A DNA stretch of 64,000 nucleotides from the NCBI GenBank assembly GCA_000961585.1, contig LADN01000098.1, positions 1 through 64,000 of the forward strand, in the 5' to 3' direction. The translations under genes and the position numbers were made by a program. Source of the DNA: Peptococcaceae bacterium BRH_c4a (lineage in GTDB: Bacteria; Bacillota; Desulfotomaculia; Desulfotomaculales; Desulfocucumaceae). The notes beneath the pieces are model-generated. The model was not told where the DNA came from and did no database searches. It was given only the letters and a program-made list of their open reading frames with translations. Below are positions 1-7,460 of the stretch, piece after piece; within the stretch, counting starts at the first letter, position 1, and each line of letters begins with the position of its first letter.

Positions 1-1599
1 CCTGTTGCCACGGGAATCGTATTTGATACCGTTATTCCCGGGGGAGAAAAGGCCCAGCTTTTGCATGTTGCCTTTTTCCTGGTGGCCGGCGCCGTTGCAG
101 CAATGATTTTTCAGCTGACCAGATCCTTTGCCATGCAGCGAATAATGGGAAAAATGGACGGTTCCATTCAGGCTGCGGTCTGGGACAGGCTGCTTAGCCT
201 GCCGGTGCCCTTTTTCAGGGATTACACCTCCGGGGAGCTGGCCATGCGGGCCATGGCCATTGCCCAGATCCGGATGATCGTGTCGGAAACCACCGTAACA
301 ACCATTCTCACCTGCATATTTTCATGTTTTAACCTGATTCTGCTTTTTTACTATGACGCAAAATTGGCTGCCATGGCCGTCGTTCTATTGGCGGGGGCAA
401 TGGCTGTAACGTATTTTGCAGGGCGAATGATGATCAGGTATGAACGGCAAGTGATTGATATTTCCAATAAAATTTCCGGGTTAGTCTTGCAGTTTTTTGG
501 GGGAGTGGCTAAATTTCGTGTGGCCGGCGCCGAAAGCAGGGCTTTTTACCAGTGGTCCAGGGAATTCAGCGGACAAAGAAAAATTGCCTTCAATAAACAG
601 ATTATCGCCTGCTGGCTGGAAACCTTCAACTCAGTGTTTCAGGTGGCTGCCTCCATGGTCATTTTTCATGCCGTGGCGGCTTCCGCATCAACCACCCTGG
701 CCCCGGGCCAGTTCATCGCTTTTAATACGGCGTTCACCACTTTATTAATAGCCATGCTTGTGCTGTCGCAAATGCTGATGGGAATGAACACGGTGATTCC
801 CCTTCTGGAGCGGGCAAGGCCTATACTGGAGACAATGCCGGAGTACGATGAGGCAAAGGTTGATCCGGGTAAGTTGTCAGGCTCCATCGAGGTCAGCCAC
901 CTGCATTTCCGCTACAAGGAAGACGGGCCGCTGATCCTGAACGATGTGTCCCTGCATATAAAAGATGGCGAGTACATCGGGCTGGTGGGGTCTTCGGGCA
1001 GCGGCAAGTCCACTCTGTTCAGGGTCATGCTGGGTTTTGAAAAACTCGAATCGGGCCGGATATATTATAGCGGCCATGACATTGAAAAAGTGGACATCCG
1101 CGCGCTGCGCCGGCAGCTGGGAGTGGTCCTGCAGAACGGAAAGCTTTTGTCCGGGGATATATTAACCAATATCGTGGGATCCAATCCAAACCTGACCATT
1201 GGTGACGCCTGGGAAGCGGCAAAAATGGCCGGGCTGGACAAAGACATAAAGGATATGCCCATGGGCATGCACACTGTAATCAGCGAAGGGGCGGCCACCC
1301 TGTCCGGCGGCCAGAGGCAGCGGCTGCTGATAGCCCGGGCCATTGTCAACAGGCCTAAGATAATATATTTTGACGAGGCCACCAGCGCCCTGGACAACAA
1401 GACCCAGGCCATAGTCAGCCAGAGCCTGGACGGGCTCAAGGCCACCCGGGTGGTCATAGCCCACCGGCTCAGCACGGTTATAAACTGCGACCGGATCATC
1501 GTTTTGGATAAGGGAAGGATCATCGAGGAAGGTTCCTACCAGGCTTTGATGAAAACCGGCGGAGTGTTTGCGGAGTTGGCCAAGCGGCAGCTGGCCTAG
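1..1599 (+). CDS. NHLM-type bacteriocin/RiPP export ABC transporter, permease-ATPase (5' end outside window)
   Basis: The frame is open from the first base, so the start lies upstream and 532 residues are visible. The first half is a membrane domain with several hydrophobic helices. The second half is an ABC ATPase with Walker A GSSGSGKST, signature LSGGQRQR, Walker B IIYFDEATSALD and switch histidine IAHRLS. The overall pattern fits the NHLM-system ABC permease/ATPase subunits that export peptides carrying nitrile-hydratase-like leaders, and such a leader peptide is encoded 1.3 kb downstream on the same strand. The partner protease-ABC subunit would be expected upstream of the window. The substrate is inferred from neighbours. 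A generic exporter is the alternative, but the precursor nearby makes it less likely. Confidence 0.85.
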   Translation, partial: PVATGIVFDTVIPGGEKAQLLHVAFFLVAGAVAAMIFQLTRSFAMQRIMGKMDGSIQAAVWDRLLSLPVPFFRDYTSGELAMRAMAIAQIRMIVSETTVTTILTCIFSCFNLILLFYYDAKLAAMAVVLLAGAMAVTYFAGRMMIRYERQVIDISNKISGLVLQFFGGVAKFRVAGAESRAFYQWSREFSGQRKIAFNKQIIACWLETFNSVFQVAASMVIFHAVAASASTTLAPGQFIAFNTAFTTLLIAMLVLSQMLMGMNTVIPLLERARPILETMPEYDEAKVDPGKLSGSIEVSHLHFRYKEDGPLILNDVSLHIKDGEYIGLVGSSGSGKSTLFRVMLGFEKLESGRIYYSGHDIEKVDIRALRRQLGVVLQNGKLLSGDILTNIVGSNPNLTIGDAWEAAKMAGLDKDIKDMPMGMHTVISEGAATLSGGQRQRLLIARAIVNRPKIIYFDEATSALDNKTQAIVSQSLDGLKATRVVIAHRLSTVINCDRIIVLDKGRIIEEGSYQALMKTGGVFAELAKRQLA

Positions 1600-1722
1600 G
1601 AGGCTGTTGAAAAAGTCCATCTGCGGCGTTGCGGCGGCGGCTTCAATGCTCAACGTACAAGGAGTACGCCTCCGCTTGAAGCCTTGCCGCGCCTTGCATC
1701 TGGAGCTTTTTGAACAGCCTCC
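1599..1722. repeat. 124-bp imperfect palindromic element
   Basis: The two ends are inverted copies: GGAGGCTGTTGAAAAAG at the left and its near-perfect complement CTTTTTGAACAGCCTCC at the right, with one mismatch. The arms continue inward as partly paired GC-rich sequence (GCGGCG..GGCTTCAA against TTGAAGCC..CGC). The centre contains GTAC..GTAC. The left end touches the stop codon of the exporter gene. It looks like a MITE or REP-like intergenic hairpin; no transposase is present. Confidence 0.7.
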
Positions 1723-1879
1723 GGTTGTAGTCGAATAAGTACTTTGTTGACCTCTTAATATAGTTTTGCAACACTCTCCTAGGCCTTGTGTCTAATGCTG
1801 TAAATATTTCTAAAATCATGTAATGGAAATTCTGCCATGACGTATTAACAAGTGAGAAAAAATAACGAGGCAAATAAAC

Positions 1880-2767
1880 ATGAGTGAAAACGAAAAGATC
1901 CAAAATCTTGATTCGTCTGATGTCACCCGGTATGAAAAGTTTGCCTTCCCCCGTTTCCGTGATTTATTACGGAAAGAAAATCAGGATTCAATAGTTGCCG
2001 GGGCGGCTTCCTGTTACGGTTATCCGGCGGGACTTGTCCTGGCTGAAGCAATGGGAGGCGGTCAAACCGGTATAATCCATTCCTTGTTTGTGGCGCCGCG
2101 TTTTCGAAACCTCGGATTTGGAAAAGAACTGCTCTTTTTTGCCGAGAGGAAGCTGCGGGAAAAGGGATGTACGAAGTCGGAGATTTGTTTTGTTGACGAT
2201 GGGAATTCAACTTCGGCGATAAAAAGTACTCTCAGCAAGTGCGGATGGGGCGAACCGGAGTTAATGAGGGAAATCAGCAAAATTGATATCTTCTCGTTAT
2301 CGAAAGAAAATTGGCCCCATCGATATCACCTTCCCGCTGCCTACACCATAATCCCGTGGCCTGACGTTTTACCGGCGAAACTCGAAGAGCTGAAAGCGCC
2401 GGAACATAAATGGTATCCGGGTTATGCGTCTCCCTTTAAGGATCAGCCCGTTAGCCCTCACTTTTCTACCAGCTTTTGGCTGTGCCTCCGGGAGGAGATT
2501 GTCGGCTGGGTGATAACGCGACTAACAGCGCCGGACACTCTTTACTACGACATTCTTTTTGTCAGAGAAGACCTTCAAAAAACAGGACGGGGTGTACAAT
2601 TGCTCGCCGAAGCATTAAAAGCTCAATTTCGGGAACAGATACCTTTCGGGACACACATCGTAATGCACGCCGCCGGTTTTTCAAACCCGCCGCTGATAAG
2701 GTTTTCGGAACGGCGTCTGAAACCTTTTGCCTTGAGAACAGAGAAATACTGGAACTCTTATAAATGA
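1880..2767 (+). CDS. double-domain GNAT acetyltransferase of the RiPP locus
   Basis: 295 residues. The first half (about 15-135) has a GNAT acetyl-CoA-binding pattern, with the core strand IIHSLFVAPRFRNLGFGKEL and a following helix. The second half (about 150-290) repeats a weaker GNAT-like fold with YYDILFVREDLQKTGRGVQL. It lies between the peptide exporter and the precursor gene, all on the plus strand. A role in acetylating the peptide, or in self-protection, is inference from position. Base composition is lower in GC than in the housekeeping block. The ATG at 1880 has only a weak GAGG upstream. Confidence 0.7.
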   Translation: MSENEKIQNLDSSDVTRYEKFAFPRFRDLLRKENQDSIVAGAASCYGYPAGLVLAEAMGGGQTGIIHSLFVAPRFRNLGFGKELLFFAERKLREKGCTKSEICFVDDGNSTSAIKSTLSKCGWGEPELMREISKIDIFSLSKENWPHRYHLPAAYTIIPWPDVLPAKLEELKAPEHKWYPGYASPFKDQPVSPHFSTSFWLCLREEIVGWVITRLTAPDTLYYDILFVREDLQKTGRGVQLLAEALKAQFREQIPFGTHIVMHAAGFSNPPLIRFSERRLKPFALRTEKYWNSYK

Positions 2768-2877
2768 AATGATCTCTCAAAAATATTTTATTATAAGCTG
2801 TAATGGACTGCTTCATTAAACGTATTAACTAATGTGATCAAAGGAAGAGGAGTACTTCCATTTACGACTATGACAAA

Positions 2878-2889
2878 AAAGGAGGTGAT
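2878..2889 (+). promoter_or_regulatory. full-length Shine-Dalgarno of the peptide precursor
   Basis: AAAGGAGGTGAT is fully complementary to the canonical 3' end of 16S rRNA and ends five bases before the ATG at 2895. It fixes the start of the precursor gene and predicts very strong translation. Confidence 0.85.
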
Positions 2890-2894
2890 ATAAA

Positions 2895-3185
2895 ATGGCT
2901 GAAAACGGAAAAATATTGACACGCGAAGAAATTGAAAAGGCAGCAATCAGCAAAGCGTGGAAAGACGAAAACTTCAAGAAAGACCTGATGGAAAAGCCCC
3001 ATAAAGCGCTTACCCAATTAGGCGTTAATGTCCCCGAAAAAATTGAGATCAAGGTAGTCGAAGAGTCGGCTAAGGTGTTATATCTGGTTCTGCCGGTAAA
3101 TCCCGAGGACGAATTAACTGATGAAAGCCTTGAATCCGTGGCTGGTGGCAGTTGCAAAGATTTTTGCGTTCATGATATCTTTTAG
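2895..3185 (+). CDS. NHLP-leader RiPP precursor peptide
   Basis: 96 residues. Residues 1-85 form a nitrile-hydratase-alpha-like leader: an N-terminal segment with AWKDENFKKDLMEKPHKAL, then LGVNVPEKIEIKVVEES, the LPV signature, and a leader end DESLESVAGG. The double glycine is the expected cleavage site. The remaining core is only SCKDFCVHDIF, with two cysteines that are each followed by an aspartate (CKD and CVHD). This is the NHLP family of natural-product precursors (established knowledge). The core sequence and length are direct observation. The modification is inferred from the radical SAM gene that follows. Confidence 0.9.
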   Translation: MAENGKILTREEIEKAAISKAWKDENFKKDLMEKPHKALTQLGVNVPEKIEIKVVEESAKVLYLVLPVNPEDELTDESLESVAGGSCKDFCVHDIF

Positions 3186-3242
3186 TTGTTAAAATATGGC
3201 TTTTCCCGTTTCCGGCGGGATTAGCTTACTGTCATTTTTGAC

Positions 3243-3281
3243 CCGGAGGGGGAGTTTTTCTCCTCCTCCGGCACTTTTTTT
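3243..3281 (+). terminator. attenuator/terminator between precursor and maturase
   Basis: A 12-bp stem, CCGGAGGGGGAG pairing with CTCCTCCTCCGG (one G-U pair), closes a TTTTT loop. It is followed within four bases by seven T residues. Placed directly after the precursor, it would let most transcripts stop there and only some read into the maturase. Confidence 0.8.
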
Positions 3282-3297
3282 GTCTATGGGAGCTGAA

Positions 3298-4659
3298 ATG
3301 CAGATGAAACCTTCAATTTACAACTTTATCTGGCCCAGCGGCGACTCCGGGAAATTAATGGTCTTTAACAGCCTGACTACTTCACTGGTTGAAGTGGGGA
3401 GGACCCACGCAGAATTGTTAAATGTTCCCCGGTTTGAATACGATACCCTGCCTATAGCTGCAAAGCAGTTTGCCGACGGGTTAAAGCAGGGAGGATTCGT
3501 CCTGGAGGATCAAACCGATGAACTGAAAATATTGAAGTTTGCCTATAACAGTAGAAAATACCACCGGAGCGGGCTGGGTTTCACCATCGCCCCCACCCTG
3601 CGCTGCAATTTTGCCTGCACCTATTGCTATGAACAGTCGGGGGAAAACCAGGACAAGCGGGATGGTCAAAATGTTTTCATGCCGGAGAACGTACAACAAG
3701 AATTGCTTGATTACATAAAAAGGGCGGCAAAAACAGTAAAAGGCGTGAATATCACCTGGTTCGGCGGAGAGCCGCTTTTGGGTAAAGATATCATTTTCGA
3801 CCTGTCAGAGAAAATAATCGCAATCACCGGGGAGAACAAGCTGGGTTATAATGCCCGTATGGTTACCAACGGCTACCTGCTGACCGGCGATCCGGAAATA
3901 GTGCAGAAACTGAAAGACAGCAGGATAACGGCTTTCCAGATTACCCTCGACGGCCCCCCTGATGTACATAACAGCCGCCGGATGCTGAAAGCTGATAAAG
4001 GACCCACCTTCGACAGAATACTGGAAGGAATTAAGCTGTTGAAGGCTAATGAAATGAGAGTAGCCCTTCGTATCAACGTAGACCGTTCCAACATGGACGG
4101 TGTGTTAAAACTCCTGGATATACTTGAAGCCAATAATCTAAAAGACATGCCCATCAAACTGGGCCATGTTTCAGCCTATTCGGCAGGCTGCAAATCAATT
4201 GAAAATTCCTGTGCGACCAAGGAAGAATTCACGGTATTGAACCAGACCCTCCAAGAAACCTTAAGGCGAAGAGGCTTTAAAACAGGCCAGACCCCTTACT
4301 ATCCCAGTATCGCACATTCCTGTACAGCCAACCAAATAAACGCCTTTGTGGTGGATCCCGACGGCGATATGTACAAATGCTGGTCCGAAATCGGCGACAA
4401 GCCCGCACGCATTGGTAATATTATTGACTTTAAGCAACGTGGCAAGGATCAGCGGATGCGCGAAATAGGCTGGCTTACCTGGGAGCCTTTCGAGTATGCG
4501 GACTGCCGGGCCTGCAAAGTGCTGCCTATCTGCATGGGAAGCTGTGCTTACCGGGCAATGTTTGTCAACAAAGACAGGCCGGATTGCGCGGAGTGGAAAT
4601 ACGGACTGGAACATTACGTACGGGCCCGGTTTGACCGGGAAAAAGAAATCAGCTTTTAA
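3298..4659 (+). CDS. radical SAM/SPASM peptide maturase
   Basis: About 453 residues. The radical SAM cluster motif CNFACTYC sits near residue 105, followed by the TWFGGEPLL strand. A C-terminal SPASM domain carries the cysteine set CTANQ..., YKCW, CRACKVLPICMGSC and DCAEW, so auxiliary Fe-S clusters are expected. The N-terminal segment resembles the leader-recognition part of sactipeptide/ranthipeptide maturases. An upstream in-frame ATG at 3196 would place the attenuator inside the protein, so I reject it. ATG 3298 has GGGAG upstream; 3304 is also possible. The inferred reaction is a thioether or related crosslink on the 11-residue core. Confidence 0.88.
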   Translation: MQMKPSIYNFIWPSGDSGKLMVFNSLTTSLVEVGRTHAELLNVPRFEYDTLPIAAKQFADGLKQGGFVLEDQTDELKILKFAYNSRKYHRSGLGFTIAPTLRCNFACTYCYEQSGENQDKRDGQNVFMPENVQQELLDYIKRAAKTVKGVNITWFGGEPLLGKDIIFDLSEKIIAITGENKLGYNARMVTNGYLLTGDPEIVQKLKDSRITAFQITLDGPPDVHNSRRMLKADKGPTFDRILEGIKLLKANEMRVALRINVDRSNMDGVLKLLDILEANNLKDMPIKLGHVSAYSAGCKSIENSCATKEEFTVLNQTLQETLRRRGFKTGQTPYYPSIAHSCTANQINAFVVDPDGDMYKCWSEIGDKPARIGNIIDFKQRGKDQRMREIGWLTWEPFEYADCRACKVLPICMGSCAYRAMFVNKDRPDCAEWKYGLEHYVRARFDREKEISF

Positions 4660-4731
4660 AAAAACTACTGATAAAATATTTCATTCGGGTAAAAACTAGA
4701 GCCGTTATGAATATCTGCCCATGGGGTTTAT

Positions 4732-5760
4732 ATGGAGACCTTCAGGAACGGTACTTTCAACTTTACCATGATGGTGGCCGTATATATAATTGGAACCGCT
4801 ATTATTATAATCCCTGTCCTCGGTGTAAGCGAACAGGATATGTGGATCTCGGGAATAATTGGTTGGGTTGCCGGGATCGGATATGCGGTTTTCCTGAGTT
4901 TTTGCAAGCAGCCTGAAGGTCGCTACACCGTAGCAAGGATTGTATTATCCCTGTATTCCCTGCATCTGGCGGCCCTCGTAACCCGCAACATGGGTGAGAT
5001 AATACACTTAACCATTTTGCCAAATACCCCTCAAATAGTTTGCAGCACCATCCTGGTACTTTTAGCAGCCTACGCCACGGCGCAAGGGATAGAAGTAATT
5101 TGGCACTTGGCATTTTCATTTCTGGCAATTTATTTTGTGGCAGGAATTATTCTGATTGGTATGGCTGTGCCTGAAATGAACTTGAAGCATGTGCAGCCGA
5201 TGCTTGATCATGGTTTGGGATTGATAGCGAAAGAAGCAGTCCCATTTATTTCCTTTCCTTTTATGGAAACCGTGGTGTTCCTGCCATTGCTCAGGCTTGT
5301 TAAAAACCCTCTGAAATCGCTTCTCGGGGGTGTATTTATTGGAGGCGCTCTGCTTGTTTTAGCTATCTTCTTAACCGTCTTGGTATTGCCGCCTAATCGG
5401 ATTCAATACATTTTCTCTCCAATTTTAGTCGTGGCCAATTCAATTCCGGGAGAGAATTTTGCAAAAGCCGGTTTAGTGTTAATGTGGGTACAAACAGGCT
5501 TTTTAAAACTTGCAGTATTACATTTCATTGTGGTGAAGCAACTTGGCGATGCTTTAGCCATTGATTACAAGAAAATTATATTACCCTTGTCTATCCTCAT
5601 AATTAACTTCTCTATTTTGGTGTATAATAACTTCTTGGAAATGTTTAACTTCGCTTTTGAAATTTATCCATACTATGCAATGCCATTACAAATAGCAATA
5701 CCTTTGTACTTCATTATCGTCCAATGGCTCTCAAAAAGAAAAACACCAGCCAAGAGTTAG
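4732..5760 (+). CDS. GerAB/amino-acid-permease-like membrane protein
   Basis: 342 residues with about ten hydrophobic helices, beginning FTMMVAVYIIGTAIIIIPVL, as in the GerAB (spore germination permease) branch of the APC superfamily. It follows the radical SAM gene by 72 bp on the same strand. No GerAA or GerAC partner is present, which is unusual because germinant receptors are normally encoded as three-gene sets. It may serve germination alone, or may be linked to the peptide locus. Family assignment is good; role is unknown. Confidence 0.75.
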   Translation: METFRNGTFNFTMMVAVYIIGTAIIIIPVLGVSEQDMWISGIIGWVAGIGYAVFLSFCKQPEGRYTVARIVLSLYSLHLAALVTRNMGEIIHLTILPNTPQIVCSTILVLLAAYATAQGIEVIWHLAFSFLAIYFVAGIILIGMAVPEMNLKHVQPMLDHGLGLIAKEAVPFISFPFMETVVFLPLLRLVKNPLKSLLGGVFIGGALLVLAIFLTVLVLPPNRIQYIFSPILVVANSIPGENFAKAGLVLMWVQTGFLKLAVLHFIVVKQLGDALAIDYKKIILPLSILIINFSILVYNNFLEMFNFAFEIYPYYAMPLQIAIPLYFIIVQWLSKRKTPAKS

Positions 5761-6071
5761 CGCATGATACATTAATTTTCTGGGTAATCTGCGAGACAAC
5801 GGGGACGGTCCTTGAAGGCGGCATTCGGAAGTTTTGCGCGCAAAATTTTTGATTGTCCCGGAAGAATGAAGTCGCTACTCTCCGGGGCTATGGGATTTCA
5901 ATCTTTTGCTGTTGGCCTTTGAGATTTGATTTTTCCTGTTTTTTTGCATGCCGGGTGCATTTTTTATCGTTAAGGAAAGTATATACCATATTAAAGTATT
6001 AAAGCGCTAAAGTCCTGTTGTGCCCTGGTTCCTCCGGGGTCGCTTGAGGGTCGCTCCTGGGTCACTCTGTG

Positions 6072-6291
6072 GCCGGTGGAGGGGTTTGAGTCCGATCTAC
6101 TTATCCTCCGGCTGAACTGGCTCTAAGCTCGTCGCCTAACGGACTGCCGACCGCCTCCAACGCCGCGTCCATGCGTCGATTCCGGCTACCGGCTGCGTCC
6201 TGCAGCCGGCTCGGCAGTCCGTACGGCTCTGTCGCCAAGAGCCAGATAACAGCCTCCGGAACATCCGCCTGGACTAAAACCCCTCCCCCTC
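6072..6291. repeat. 220-bp imperfect palindromic block within the composite repeat
   Basis: The outer ends pair as GGAGGGGTTTGAGTCC and GGACTAAAACCCCTCC. Further in, CTGGCTCT..ACGGACTGCCGA pairs with TCGGCAGTCCGT..AGAGCCAG, around a central CCGGCTACCGGCTGCGTCC / CTGCAGCCGG. It could fold into one long RNA hairpin. The copy at 56539-56759 is almost identical. Confidence 0.8.
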
Positions 6292-6337
6292 ACTGCATGT
6301 CGCTTGAGGGTCGCTTTTAAGGCAGGCTGTCACCATT

Positions 6338-6408
6338 CTGGATTCTGGCTCCTGGCTCCTGGATTCCGCCGTCTGCAAGACGGCAACGCCCGTCAGGGCG
6401 TTTTTTTA
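6338..6408 (+). terminator. 7-base repeats followed by a terminator-like double hairpin
   Basis: Four heptads (CTGGATT, CTGGCTC, CTGGCTC, CTGGATT) are followed by the hairpin GCCGTCT-GCA-AGACGGC and then ACGCCC-GTCA-GGGCGT with seven T residues. On the plus strand this is a good intrinsic terminator. The iron transporter ATPase gene, read from the other strand, ends inside it. Confidence 0.7.
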
Positions 6409-7460
6409 TCTATCACCGCCACCAAACAGGGCAGCACCTTCATACGCACCAGGTCGCCTGGGGACAAGTCCATGCCTGGCCCCACCCTCACCAGAAGTCT
6501 GGTTGATTCCCGGGTATCGGGGGGCACATCAATCAGGCACTCCTGCTCACTGCCCAGATAGTTTACCGTATTTATCCTGCCGGTAATGGGGCCGTCGTCT
6601 GCCAGCTCAAAACCTTCCGGCCGGATGGACAGCCTGAAGGCGCCATTCTTTCCTTTTAAGTGGGGCGGATTAATGGGTATTTCTCCAATATCCGTTTCTA
6701 TGAACCGGCAGTTCGCCGACAGGCGGCCGGTGATAATATTTGATTTTCCTATGAAGGCGGCCACAAATTGGTTTGCCGGGCTGAGGTAGATTGATCTGGG
6801 GTCTCCCTGCTGCTGTATTGATCCCCGCTGCATAACCATTATACGGTCGGATATGGCCAGGGCGTCCTTCTGGTCGTGGGTGACCAGCACTGCTGTGGCG
6901 CCGGTGGAGCGGATAATTTTTTTAAGCTCCCCGCGCATGGTCTCCCGGAGGTCAGCATCCAAATTACTGAAAGGCTCATCCAGAAGAATGACCAGCGGCT
7001 CCGGGCAGAGAGCCCTTGCCAGGGCCACCCGCTGCTGCTGCCCGCCGGAAAGTTCGTGGGGAAACCTTTTTTCGAATCCCGAAAGGCCTACAAGATCAAT
7101 AAACTCCCTGGCCCTCCCCGCTCTCACGCAGGGTGGTGAATTCCTCAGGCCAAAGGCCACATTTCTTGCCACATCCAGGTGGGGGAAAAGGGCGTAGTTT
7201 TGAAAGACCATGCCCACCCCCCTTTTCTCGGGAGGTACCCAGTAACCAGCTCCGGCCATCACATTTCCCGCAATGGAGATTTGGCCGCCGTCCGGCTTTT
7301 CGAACCCTGCCAGAAGCCTCAGGGTGGTTGTTTTTCCACAGCCGCTGGGCCCCAAAAGGGTATAGATTTCACCTTTTTCAACCTGAAAGCTCAGGTTGTC
7401 CACTGCGGTCTGTCCGGACCGGTATGACTTTTTAACACCGCTAAACTGTATTTGATCCAC
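6393..7460 (-). CDS. fbpC: ferric-iron ABC importer ATPase
   Basis: 355 residues from a GTG at 7460, preceded by AGGAGG eight bases upstream; longer in-frame starts run into the permease gene and are unlikely. It shows Walker A GPSGCGKTT, signature LSGGQQQR, Walker B VILLDEPFSNLD and switch VLVTHD, then a C-terminal TOBE-like regulatory domain (about 240-355). This is the MalK/FbpC/PotA architecture. It overlaps the 3' end of the permease gene by 20 bp, so the two are coupled. The last residues (DKKTP) are encoded inside a repeat/terminator module. Iron is inferred from the binding protein and the Fur boxes upstream. Confidence 0.88.
   Translation of the reverse strand: MDQIQFSGVKKSYRSGQTAVDNLSFQVEKGEIYTLLGPSGCGKTTTLRLLAGFEKPDGGQISIAGNVMAGAGYWVPPEKRGVGMVFQNYALFPHLDVARNVAFGLRNSPPCVRAGRAREFIDLVGLSGFEKRFPHELSGGQQQRVALARALCPEPLVILLDEPFSNLDADLRETMRGELKKIIRSTGATAVLVTHDQKDALAISDRIMVMQRGSIQQQGDPRSIYLSPANQFVAAFIGKSNIITGRLSANCRFIETDIGEIPINPPHLKGKNGAFRLSIRPEGFELADDGPITGRINTVNYLGSEQECLIDVPPDTRESTRLLVRVGPGMDLSPGDLVRMKVLPCLVAVIDKKTP

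Larger units (their letters stand above)
5967..6408. repeat. long composite intergenic repeat, copy 1
   Basis: This covers most of the gene-free stretch 5761-6392. In order: a unit starting ATCGTTAAGGAAAGTATATA and ending AAAGCGCTAAA; a GGGTCGCT-rich segment; a palindromic block (separate entry); a second CGCTTGAGGGTCGCTTTTAA segment; four 7-base repeats (6338-6365); a small hairpin GCCGTCT-GCA-AGACGGC; and a terminator-like hairpin with a T run. A second copy lies at 56433-56865. The first 200 bases after the GerAB-like gene (5761-5966) show nothing I recognise. Confidence 0.85.

Noticed and set aside
3196-3297. Upstream start for the radical SAM gene
   Set aside because: It would translate the attenuator hairpin and T run, and lacks an RBS; ATG 3298 has GGGAG.
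5967-6408. A CRISPR array or tRNA cluster as explanation of the repeats
   Set aside because: The units are few, of unequal length, without regular spacers or cas genes, and no cloverleaf with a T-loop is visible.
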